A stretch of DNA of 64,000 bases. Source: JAFGBM01 sp964610155. GTDB taxonomy: Bacteria; Actinomycetota; Actinomycetes; Actinomycetales; Demequinaceae. The notes beneath the pieces are model-generated. The model saw nothing but the letters and a program-made list of their open reading frames with translations, made no database searches and was not told the DNA's origin. Positions 20,779-27,978 of this stretch are shown one piece after another. Every line of letters begins with the position of its first letter. The stretch's first letter is position 1. Location of the stretch: positions 62,001-126,000 of the forward strand of contig CAZSUY010000002.1 in NCBI GenBank assembly GCA_964610155.1, given 5' to 3'. A program made the position numbers and the translations under genes.

Positions 20779-21216
20779 TTACTGAACGGTAACGCCCATC
20801 GACCGGGCGGTACCGGCGATGATCTTCGCCGCGGCGTCAATGTCATTGGCATTGAGGTCGGGCATCTTCTGTTCGGCTATCTGTCGCACCTGGGCCTCGG
20901 TGAGCGAACCCACCTTGTCCGTATGGGGCGTAGCCGAACCCTTTTCCAGACCGGCCGCCTTCTTAATCAGTTCGGCCGCTGGGGGAGTCTTGAGGATGAA
21001 GTCGAATGACCGATCCTCATACACCGTGATCTCGACGGGGATAACGTTCCCCCGCTGCGACTCCGTTGCTGCGTTGTACGCCTTGCAGAACTCCATGATG
21101 TTGACGCCGTGCTGACCCAGAGCGGGACCGATGGGCGGCGCAGGGTTGGCCACGCCAGCCTGAATCTGGAGCTTGATCAGCCCGACAACCTTTTTCTTCT
21201 TCTTCGGGGGTGCCAT
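20779..21216 (-). CDS. rplK: 50S ribosomal protein L11
   Basis: L11 binds the GTPase-associated centre of 23S rRNA and is the thiopeptide target and a factor in stringent signalling. The 145-residue protein begins MAPPKKKKKVVGLIKLQIQAG and includes PAPPIGPALGQHGVNIMEFCKAYN and the C-terminal rRNA-binding ...DIDAAAKIIAGTARSMGVTV. An AAAGGA site precedes the ATG. Length is usual. Confidence 0.98.
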   Translation of the reverse strand: MAPPKKKKKVVGLIKLQIQAGVANPAPPIGPALGQHGVNIMEFCKAYNAATESQRGNVIPVEITVYEDRSFDFILKTPPAAELIKKAAGLEKGSATPHTDKVGSLTEAQVRQIAEQKMPDLNANDIDAAAKIIAGTARSMGVTVQ

Positions 21217-21266
21217 GTAGCGGGTCCTTTGTCTTTCGTGGCGTTGATCGCCGGTAGGCGTTCGAC

Positions 21267-22034
21267 CTAGAGTTTCTGAACTTGGTTGAACGACAACTCG
21301 ACCGGGGTCTCCCGGCCGAAGATGGAAACGAGGACGTGGAGCTTCTGGGACTCCACGTTGATCTCTGAGATGGTGGCGGGCAAGGTGGCAAACGGGCCAT
21401 CGATGACGGTGATCGACTCTCCAACGACGAAGTCCACCTCGACGGTAGAGGAACCCGATCCCCCGCCCTCGGTGCCCTTCGCCGGTTTGGCCTCGGCGGG
21501 GGCAAGCATCGAATAGACCTCATCGATCATGAGCGGAACGGGCTGGTGGGCATGACCGACGAAACCCGTAACACCTGGAGTGTTTCGCACAGCTCCCCAC
21601 GACTCATCCGTAAGGATCATGCGGACCAGGACATAGCCGGGAATGCGGACACGGGAGATCTTGCGCTTCTGGGCATTCTTGATCTCGGTAACATCCTCGA
21701 TCGGAACCTCGACCTGGAAGATGAATTCCTCCATGTGGAGGCTCTCGATACGATGCTCAATCGCCTGCTTGACTCGCTTCTCGTGTCCCGAGTACGAATG
21801 GATGACGTACCAGTCGCCCTCACGCGAGCCGAGTTCGGCGCGGAATGCGGCGGTCGGATCCTCCTCCTCAACCTCCGAGACGGATTCGGCCTCAACGGTC
21901 GGCTCCGGCTCGATGGCCACCTCAGCCTCAACGGTCGGCTCCGGCTCTACGATCACCTCGACGGCGGACAAGGCTTCCATAGGGCTGTCGCCTACGGCTT
22001 CAACCAAGCCGTCATCGGAAATATCGTTAACCAC
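21267..22034 (-). CDS. nusG: Transcription termination/antitermination protein NusG
   Basis: NusG binds RNA polymerase and couples it to Rho or the ribosome. The 255-residue protein has an acidic extension of about 75 residues, then the NGN domain from WYVIHSYSGHEKRVKQAIEHRI to about residue 180. A Gly/Ser-rich linker leads to a KOW domain (VVGESITVIDGPFATLPATI). The extension contains two copies of an EPEPTVEAE unit, from a 36 nt direct repeat. Acidic NusG extensions are common in actinobacteria. The start is GTG, overlapping secE by 8 nt. Confidence 0.96.
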   Translation of the reverse strand: MVNDISDDGLVEAVGDSPMEALSAVEVIVEPEPTVEAEVAIEPEPTVEAESVSEVEEEDPTAAFRAELGSREGDWYVIHSYSGHEKRVKQAIEHRIESLHMEEFIFQVEVPIEDVTEIKNAQKRKISRVRIPGYVLVRMILTDESWGAVRNTPGVTGFVGHAHQPVPLMIDEVYSMLAPAEAKPAKGTEGGGSGSSTVEVDFVVGESITVIDGPFATLPATISEINVESQKLHVLVSIFGRETPVELSFNQVQKL

Positions 22035-22278
22035 CGAACACCTTCTCTACGAGTAGTCCAAAAATGAAGTCGAAGATCGTCACGATCGTGACGACCACCA
22101 AGACGAATATCGCCACGACGATCGTGTAGCGACGCCACTCCTCCACCGACGGCGTAACCACGCGTTTGAGCTCGGAAACCACCTGCCGAACGAACAGTAC
22201 GGGACGGCCGAAGAAACCCCGGCTCTCGTGCCGCGGGTCCTTCTCTTCAGCATCCGTGATAGCGGATTCGCTCACCAT
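22027..22278 (-). CDS. secE: Preprotein translocase subunit SecE
   Basis: SecE clamps SecY in the membrane channel that exports proteins. The 83-residue product has a charged N-terminus, the amphipathic FVRQVVSELKRVVTPSVEEW segment, and one membrane helix (YTIVVAIFVLVVVTIVTIFDFIF). The frame is open up to 22344 but runs into tRNA-Trp. The ATG at 22276-22278 with AAAGGA upstream is the reasonable start. The order secE-nusG-rplK is conserved in bacteria. Confidence 0.94.
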   Translation of the reverse strand: MVSESAITDAEEKDPRHESRGFFGRPVLFVRQVVSELKRVVTPSVEEWRRYTIVVAIFVLVVVTIVTIFDFIFGLLVEKVFGG

Positions 22279-22317
22279 TGGTCCTTTTCTCACATGCACG
22301 CGGGGTCCTACTGTACG

Positions 22318-22390
22318 CAGGGCAGGAGGGACTCGAACCCCCAACCGTCGGTTTTGGAGACCGATGCGCTACCAATTGCGCCACTGCCCT
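22318..22390 (-). tRNA. trpT: tRNA-Trp (CCA anticodon)
   Basis: The 73 nt sequence on the minus strand folds as a cloverleaf. The acceptor stem AGGGCAG pairs with CTGCCCT, the anticodon loop CTCCAAA gives anticodon CCA, and the T arm has GTTCGAGTC. The CCA end is not encoded. It sits directly upstream of secE, as in Mycobacterium and Streptomyces. Confidence 0.96.
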
Positions 22391-22681
22391 ATGGGGGAGG
22401 TGGGTCCCCCGTTGGCTTTTGACACCGTTCCGAATCCGCGTTTGGGTGCAATCCATCGTCACGATTGTCAATCGCCGGTCGCTCAGTCTACGCGGATTAG
22501 GCTCCACCGTCGAACCGTCAGCCGGTCTCCCAGTCGTCCGCACGGGTCGAAGTGCACTAGTGACTCGTGTGGTGTGAAACACCCGGGGCTCTATACCAAC
22601 TGCATCTTGAGTCCCCCGACCCGTGCGGATGGAAGAAACGGGGACTGTCGTCTGACACGGGCTTAGCCGGAGGATGCCACA
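22391..22681. other. Divergent intergenic region between tRNA-Trp/secE and aspC
   Basis: No gene is supported in these 291 nt. On the minus strand a TAGACT -10-like box (22485-22490) has a poor TTCGAC -35 18 nt upstream and could drive tRNA-Trp-secE. A TTGACA (22466-22471) lacks a matching -10. On the plus strand a GGAGG ribosome-binding site precedes aspC, but no clear promoter could be chosen. Confidence 0.4.
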
Positions 22682-23905
22682 ATGGTGGACGTGAACGCCA
22701 CCCCTGCCCCGCGCCGTGTATCCAAGCGACTTGGCGCCATCGCCCCATCCGCCACCCTCGCCGTCGACGCCAAGGCGAAAGCTCTCAAGGCCGCCGGACG
22801 CCCCGTCATCGGCTTCGGGGCTGGTGAGCCGGACTTCCCGACACCCAACTACATCGTCGAGGCTGCCGTCGCTGCCGCCCGTGTCCCCGCCAACCACCGG
22901 TACACACCTGCCGCCGGCCTTCCAGCCCTTCGCGAGGCCATCGCCGTCAAGACGCTACGAGACTCCGGCTACGAGATCGATCCCGCCCAGACCATCGTGA
23001 CCAACGGAGGCAAGCAAGCCGTGTTCCAGGCCTTCGCTGCCATCCTCGACGACGGTGACGAATGCATCCTCCCCGCCCCATACTGGACCACCTACCCAGA
23101 GGCGATCCGCCTTACCGGCGCCCAACCCGTCGAGGTCTTTGCCGGTCCCGATCAGGACTACCTCGTCACGGTGGAGCAACTCGAATCGGCCCGGACCCCC
23201 CGCACCAAAGCCCTCCTCTTCTGTTCACCCTCCAACCCCACAGGAGCGGTGTATTCGCCCGAACAGACCAAGGCCATCGGCGAGTGGGCGCTCGAACACG
23301 GCGTCTGGGTGGTGACGGACGAGATCTACGAACACCTGACCTACGACGACGCCGTCTTCACCCCGATCGTCAAGGTGGTGCCGGATCTCGCCGACACCTG
23401 CATTGTGGTTAACGGTGTCGCTAAGACCTACGCCATGACCGGTTGGCGAGTGGGGTGGATGATCGGCCCGCTCGATGTCATCAAGGCCGCCGCAAACCTC
23501 CAGTCACACCTGACATCAAACGTCGCCAACGTCTCCCAACGTGCGGCCATCGCAGCTCTTGAGGGCGGGCTTGAAGATGTCGTCCTCATGCGGAAGGCAT
23601 TCGATCAGCGCCGACAGACCATGGTGTCGATGCTGTCCGAGATCGATGGGGTGGTATGCCCGACGCCCAAGGGTGCGTTCTACTGCTATCCCTCCGTCGA
23701 GGCACTTGTCGACCGGGAGATCCGGGGCAAGGTACCCGCCAACTCCGCCGAACTCGCCGCTCTCATCCTCGAGGAGGTCGAGGTCGCGGTCGTTCCCGGT
23801 GAGGCGTTCGGGCCGAGCGGGTTCCTCCGCTTGAGCTACGCCCTGGGTGACGAGGACCTCGTCGAGGGTGTCGGACGACTCCAGCGGCTCTTCGCCGAGG
23901 GGTAG
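22682..23905 (+). CDS. aspC: Aspartate/tyrosine/aromatic-type aminotransferase (PLP, class I)
   Basis: This is a fold-type I PLP aminotransferase, probably aspartate transaminase (aspartate + 2-oxoglutarate to oxaloacetate + glutamate). In the 407-residue protein the PLP lysine is Lys248 in NGVAKTYAMTGWRVGW. Asp213 and Tyr216 in VTDEIYEH and Asn185 in SPSNPTG fit cofactor binding, and RLSYALGDEDL carries the substrate-carboxylate arginine. GGAGG lies 9 nt before the ATG. An aspC next to secE is the arrangement I recall from Streptomyces. Exact substrate choice cannot be read from the sequence. Confidence 0.88.
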   Translation: MVDVNATPAPRRVSKRLGAIAPSATLAVDAKAKALKAAGRPVIGFGAGEPDFPTPNYIVEAAVAAARVPANHRYTPAAGLPALREAIAVKTLRDSGYEIDPAQTIVTNGGKQAVFQAFAAILDDGDECILPAPYWTTYPEAIRLTGAQPVEVFAGPDQDYLVTVEQLESARTPRTKALLFCSPSNPTGAVYSPEQTKAIGEWALEHGVWVVTDEIYEHLTYDDAVFTPIVKVVPDLADTCIVVNGVAKTYAMTGWRVGWMIGPLDVIKAAANLQSHLTSNVANVSQRAAIAALEGGLEDVVLMRKAFDQRRQTMVSMLSEIDGVVCPTPKGAFYCYPSVEALVDREIRGKVPANSAELAALILEEVEVAVVPGEAFGPSGFLRLSYALGDEDLVEGVGRLQRLFAEG

Positions 23906-24040
23906 GCGACAGCGCAAGGACCCCGTCAGCGAAGAACAGTCATCGTCCCAATAACATGGGGCATCGCCCTGAGGCAGAAATGACCGCAATCGTCCTCAAT
24001 GATGACTCACATCCACGCGTGAGCGGATAGAGTCGTGGCC

Positions 24041-24922
24041 GTGAGAAACACTGCTATGACAGACACCGCCGTGAGTATCCGGGGCCTCCGGAAAGAGTAT
24101 GGGCGCAAACCAGCCGTCGATGGCCTCGACCTCGACATCCACATCGGCGAGTGCTTCGCCCTGCTCGGCCCCAATGGGGCTGGCAAGACCACCACCATCG
24201 AAATCCTCGAGGGCTACCGCAAACGCACCTCGGGCGAGGTCTTCGTTCTGGGGCACGATCCAGCCCACCCGACCCGTGACTGGCGCGAGCGCATCGGCAT
24301 CGTCCTCCAGTCGAGCGCCGACGAGACACCCATCACCGCGCGCGAGTACATCGATCACATCGGATCGTTCTACCCCAACCCCCAAGATACGGATAGTATC
24401 CTCCAGGCCGTCGGCCTTGACGAGATAGCAGACCGCCGCAGCAAGACTATGTCGGGCGGAGAGAGGCGCCGCCTCGACGTGGCCCTCGGCATCGTCGGAA
24501 GACCGGATCTGCTCTTCCTCGATGAGCCGACCACGGGTTTTGATCCGGAGGCCAGACGAACCTTCTGGAAGCTCATCGACAGGCTTAAGGATGACGGCAT
24601 CACAATCATCCTGACCACGCACTATCTTGAGGAAGCCGACTACCTCGCCGACCGCGTGGGGGTTATCACCCAGGGCCGGTTGGTCGCTCTGGACACCCCC
24701 CGGGGTCTGAGGGAGTCCGGCGGGGCTGGGGCGATCGTCTCCTGGGAGCAGGGCGGAAAGAAGCGGGAGAAGAAAACACCCAAACCGACGGCGTTCATCC
24801 GCGATTTGATCGAGAAGCACGCCGGGACAGACGGCGAGGTCCCAGGGCTCGCCGTTCGACGTCCGACGCTTGAGGACACCTACCTGGAACTTGTCGGCCA
24901 CAACGGGAAGGACGCCTCATGA
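24041..24922 (+). CDS. ABC-2 type exporter, ATP-binding protein (DrrA-like)
   Basis: This is the ATPase of a two-gene exporter. It has Walker A GPNGAGKTT, the signature MSGGERRRLDVALGI, Walker B LLFLDEPTTGFDP and the H-loop TTHYLEEAD, followed by the roughly 70-residue C-terminal extension seen in drug or lipid exporters. The start is uncertain. The frame opens at GTG 24035; a TAGAGT -10-like box (24028-24033) lies 7 nt before GTG 24041, which would make it leaderless; ATG 24056 gives the commonest family N-terminus. It overlaps the permease by ATGA. Substrate unknown. Confidence 0.85.
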   Translation: MRNTAMTDTAVSIRGLRKEYGRKPAVDGLDLDIHIGECFALLGPNGAGKTTTIEILEGYRKRTSGEVFVLGHDPAHPTRDWRERIGIVLQSSADETPITAREYIDHIGSFYPNPQDTDSILQAVGLDEIADRRSKTMSGGERRRLDVALGIVGRPDLLFLDEPTTGFDPEARRTFWKLIDRLKDDGITIILTTHYLEEADYLADRVGVITQGRLVALDTPRGLRESGGAGAIVSWEQGGKKREKKTPKPTAFIRDLIEKHAGTDGEVPGLAVRRPTLEDTYLELVGHNGKDAS

Positions 24923-25764
24923 CCACCTCGACTTCCGTCATCGCGACCCGCCCAGACCTCTGGTCCCTCGTGTGGGAACGAGCCGTCACAGAGATTCGCA
25001 TCTTCTTCCGGGATCGCGACAGCATGATCTTCATCTTCCTGTTTCCCACGATCTTCCTCCTGCTGTTCGCGGCGATCATGGGCAACCTAGACGTCACCGA
25101 GGGAATGGACACCCCAGTCGTCGTCAACTTCAAGCAGTACTTTCTGCCTGGAATGCTGGCCTCGGGAATCGTGTATACCGGGTTCCAGAACCTGGCGACC
25201 GCCATCCCGATCGAACGCGACCAGGGTGTCCTCAAGCGCCTCCGCGGCACCCCCCTTCCTTCCGCCGCGTACTTCGGGGGCAAGGTCATCCAGGTCATCT
25301 TCGTCTCCATCGCCCAGCTCGGTCTGATGCTGGTGGTGGCGCGGGTGCTACTCGGTATCCCCCTTCCTACCGAGGGCCGGATCTGGCTCACCTTCGCGTG
25401 GGTGTTCCTCCTGGCGATCTCGACTTCGACGGTTCTCGGGATTGCGATGTCGTCCGTCCCCCGCACGGGTAAGAGCGCAAGCGCCATCATGGTCCCGGTG
25501 GTTCTGGTCCTCCAGTTCATCTCTGGTGTCTACTTCCCCTTTAGTCAGATCCCCGATTGGATGCAGAACATCGCGGGCATCTTCCCCCTCAAATGGATGG
25601 CCCAATCGATGCGGGGAGTCTTCCTCCCGGACTTCATGCGGAGTCAAGAACCCAATAACTCCTGGGAGTTCGGGACGGGTGCCATAGTCGTGGGGATCTG
25701 GCTGATTATCGGACTCGTCCTTGCCCTCAAGACCTTCCGCTGGTCGTCCCGCAAGGACGGCTGA
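24919..25764 (+). CDS. ABC-2 type exporter, membrane permease (DrrB-like)
   Basis: The 281-residue product has a cytoplasmic N-terminus (TRPDLWSLVWERAVTEIRIF), then about six membrane helices beginning with MIFIFLFPTIFLLLFAAIMG. It includes the family region LPGMLASGIVYTGFQNLATAIPIERDQGVLKRLRGTPL, which is typical of ABC-2 permeases of the DrrB/NodJ group. The start overlaps the ATPase gene by four bases, so the two form a transporter. The two-component pair follows 84 nt downstream, suggesting it senses or controls this exporter. Substrate unknown. Confidence 0.87.
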   Translation: MTTSTSVIATRPDLWSLVWERAVTEIRIFFRDRDSMIFIFLFPTIFLLLFAAIMGNLDVTEGMDTPVVVNFKQYFLPGMLASGIVYTGFQNLATAIPIERDQGVLKRLRGTPLPSAAYFGGKVIQVIFVSIAQLGLMLVVARVLLGIPLPTEGRIWLTFAWVFLLAISTSTVLGIAMSSVPRTGKSASAIMVPVVLVLQFISGVYFPFSQIPDWMQNIAGIFPLKWMAQSMRGVFLPDFMRSQEPNNSWEFGTGAIVVGIWLIIGLVLALKTFRWSSRKDG

Positions 25765-25797
25765 CAACCGGACCGCAGGCCGTAGGCCACTGCCCAA

Positions 25798-25816
25798 TCG
25801 TCCGATCGGCCGATCC
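25798..25816 (+). promoter_or_regulatory. Operator D, YCRTCC-N7-SGATGR family, before the histidine kinase
   Basis: TCGTCC-N7-CGATCC is one of five related inverted repeats in the island. It is centred about 42 nt before the predicted transcription start, where a class II activator would replace a -35 box; no -35 consensus is seen. This suggests autoregulation of the two-component genes. Confidence 0.55.
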
Positions 25817-25836
25817 GCGCCATCGCCCTCTGGGCC

Positions 25837-25842
25837 TAGCAT
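25837..25842 (+). promoter_or_regulatory. -10 box of a leaderless promoter for the histidine kinase
   Basis: TAGCAT lies exactly 6 nt before the ATG, which therefore would be the first transcribed base. No ribosome-binding site is present. The preceding CTCTGGGC is shared with the promoter at 30607-30621. Confidence 0.5.
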
Positions 25843-25848
25843 CGACTC

Positions 25849-27162
25849 ATGAGCGAGACCGACATCGACCGCAAGCCCGCCCTCGGGCTTCGTCGGCTTG
25901 ATGTCGGCATCGCCCTTGCCCTCTGCACCCTCGCGATGCTGTACACCGGTCCGGGAACGGATTTTGGCCTTTCCGGGATGCGTGAGCAGGACTTCCTCGG
26001 CATCGTCCTGATCATCGCTCAGACGTTGCCCCTGATCTGGCGCCAGAGCACACCCCGGACCGTGCTCGTCATCGTCCTCGCGGCGTGGGTCGTCGATCGC
26101 GGGCTCGAGTACAGGGACACCATCGCCATGCTTGGGCTCGTCGTGGCTATCCACGCGGTCGCGACGTTCCTCCCGACGCGACAGGCCTATCGTTGGGGAG
26201 GGGTGGCGCTCGTGATCACGAGTGGCTGGACGACGCTGGGAATCCTAAGTTCGGATTCCGTCCAGATCGTTCACCTCGTGACCATGATCCTGGTGATCAC
26301 CATCCCCTTCGGAATCGGCCGGGCCGACGCCCTCTCCCGCGAGCGCGCCACCGCCCTTGAGGTTGCCCATCGTGGGGCAGTCCTCTCCCAGCGCGAGGCG
26401 ACCGAGGCCGCGATCCGAACCGAACGCGCGCGCATCGCCCGCGAACTCCACGATGTGGTCGCCCACGAGATCACCGTCATGACCCTTCAGGCCGAGGGGG
26501 CCCGCCGAGCCCTTGGCGAGGCAAAGCCCGCCGTGACGGAGGCCCTCAGGATCATCAGCGATTCCGGACGCAAGGGCCTGGTAGAGATGAACCGAATGAT
26601 CGGGGTGCTCCGGGACTCCTCCGAATCCGAATCCGGGGAACCCGAGGTGGGCACGTCCTACGCCCCCGCGAGCGTCGTCCACCTCGATCCCATGCCGGCG
26701 CTGGCCTCCCTCCCGGCCCTCGCCAAGCAGGTCGAGGACGCCGGGCTTCCCGTCGATCTCAAGATCATCGGCAAGGCACACGTCCCCGCGGGCGTCGAGC
26801 TCAGCGCCTATCGAATCGTCCAGGAGTCCCTCACCAATGCCCTCAAGCATGCGGGTCCTGGGGCGCGGGCATCGGCCCTTGTCCTCCGTGACCCCGAAGC
26901 GGTAACCGTAACGATCGAGGACGACGGGCGGGGGGTCATCGCTGACGCCTTGGCTACGGGTGGGGGCCACGGCATCGCCGGGATCCGAGAAAGGGTGTTG
27001 GCCCTCGGAGGATCGATCGAACTCGGGCCTCGCCCCGGGGGAGGGTTCCGCATCTCCGCCGTGCTGCCCTCACACGACGACACCATCCTTCCGCCATCTC
27101 GTCGCTCTGAGATTGTCCCCGAAGCCCCCAAGCCCACCCCTCGGAAGGGATCCCGCCCATGA
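25849..27162 (+). CDS. Sensor histidine kinase, DesK/LiaS-like (HisKA_3)
   Basis: This is a membrane sensor that phosphorylates the adjacent regulator. The 437-residue protein has about six membrane helices between residues 18 and 156 with short loops, so it probably senses events within the membrane. A linker leads to the HisKA_3 dimerisation segment with phospho-acceptor His201 in ARELHDVVAHE. The ATPase domain follows with N box NALKHAGPG, G1 DDGRG and G2 GGHGIAGIRERV. A polar tail follows. It ends in a 4 nt overlap with the regulator gene. The signal is unknown. Confidence 0.92.
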   Translation: MSETDIDRKPALGLRRLDVGIALALCTLAMLYTGPGTDFGLSGMREQDFLGIVLIIAQTLPLIWRQSTPRTVLVIVLAAWVVDRGLEYRDTIAMLGLVVAIHAVATFLPTRQAYRWGGVALVITSGWTTLGILSSDSVQIVHLVTMILVITIPFGIGRADALSRERATALEVAHRGAVLSQREATEAAIRTERARIARELHDVVAHEITVMTLQAEGARRALGEAKPAVTEALRIISDSGRKGLVEMNRMIGVLRDSSESESGEPEVGTSYAPASVVHLDPMPALASLPALAKQVEDAGLPVDLKIIGKAHVPAGVELSAYRIVQESLTNALKHAGPGARASALVLRDPEAVTVTIEDDGRGVIADALATGGGHGIAGIRERVLALGGSIELGPRPGGGFRISAVLPSHDDTILPPSRRSEIVPEAPKPTPRKGSRP

Positions 27163-27836
27163 TCAAGGTGCTTCTCGTCGACGACCAGGCCATGGTCCGC
27201 GCCGGCCTCAGGATGATCCTCGACTCCGAGCCTGACATCGAGGTGTGCTGCGAGGTCGAGGAGGGGGAGAAGGCCGCCGCGGCCGTTCAGGAGCACCACC
27301 CGGACATCGTCCTCATGGACATCCGTATGCCCGGCATGGACGGCCTCGCCGCGACCCGCGAGGTGCTAGCCGCCGACCCGGACGCGAAGGTCGTCATCCT
27401 CACGACCTTCGACCTGGACGAGTACGTATACGGGGCGCTCCGGGCCGGGGCGTCAGGATTCCTCCTCAAGAGCGCCGACGGCGACACCCTGGTCGAGTCG
27501 GTCCGGATCATCGCGGGCGGGGAGGCGCTTCTCGCCCCCGAGGTGACGCGCCGGGTCATCGAGCAGTTCGCCAGGGCGGAGCGGGCTGAGGAGACGACGG
27601 ACGTGGAGCACGTGCCGACGGAGGAGGCGATCGGGGATTTGAGCGAGCGTGAGGTCGAGGTTCTTCAACTCATGGCGCGGGGGCTGTCCAACCACGAAAT
27701 CGCCAAGGAGTTGTTCTTGTCGTCGACCACCGTCAAGACCCACGTGAGCCACATCCTCACCAAGCTCGGCGTGAGGGACCGGGTCCAGGCCGTCGTCGAG
27801 GCCTACGACTCCGGGATCGTCGCACCGCGCGGGTAG
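27159..27836 (+). CDS. Response regulator, NarL/LuxR family
   Basis: The 225-residue protein has a receiver domain with the acidic pair Asp8-Asp9, the phospho-acceptor Asp54 (VLMDIRMPGMDG), Thr in ILTTFD and Lys in LLKSADGD. A linker leads to a LuxR-type helix-turn-helix with LSEREVEVLQLMARGLSNHEIAKEL and STTVKTHVSHILTKLGV. It is translationally coupled to the kinase. It is the most likely protein to bind the 19 bp inverted repeats before its own operon and the three permease units; that link is inferred. A hairpin terminator follows. Confidence 0.93.
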   Translation: MIKVLLVDDQAMVRAGLRMILDSEPDIEVCCEVEEGEKAAAAVQEHHPDIVLMDIRMPGMDGLAATREVLAADPDAKVVILTTFDLDEYVYGALRAGASGFLLKSADGDTLVESVRIIAGGEALLAPEVTRRVIEQFARAERAEETTDVEHVPTEEAIGDLSEREVEVLQLMARGLSNHEIAKELFLSSTTVKTHVSHILTKLGVRDRVQAVVEAYDSGIVAPRG

Positions 27837-27853
27837 GGATATCGCCTCGCTAG

Positions 27854-27875
27854 GCCTCGGGGTTCCCCCCGAGGC
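27854..27875 (+). terminator. Hairpin terminator after the response regulator
   Basis: A perfect 9 bp stem GCCTCGGGG / CCCCGAGGC with a TTCC loop lies 17 nt after the stop codon. No T-run follows. It separates the two-component genes from the first permease gene, which has its own operator. Confidence 0.65.
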
Positions 27876-27912
27876 GCGGATCGGGGTCATCCCTGAGGAA
27901 AAGGGCGCGGCA

Positions 27913-27931
27913 ACATCCGTGCGACCGATGG
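27913..27931 (+). promoter_or_regulatory. Operator C, YCRTCC-N7-SGATGR family, before permease 1
   Basis: ACATCC-N7-CGATGG lies 48 nt before the permease start. A GGGTCATCC half-site begins exactly 30 nt before the CATCCG core (27884), at the same distance as in the 30.5 kb region. CAGACT-N4-GCA follows at 27952. No clear -10 box was chosen. Confidence 0.55.
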
Positions 27932-27978
27932 TCGATACCGCCTGCGGGCACCAGACTGGGGGCAAACAGGAAGATGCC

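Noticed and set aside
22466..22471. TTGACA box upstream of tRNA-Trp
   Set aside because: No acceptable -10 sequence lies 16-19 nt downstream on the minus strand.
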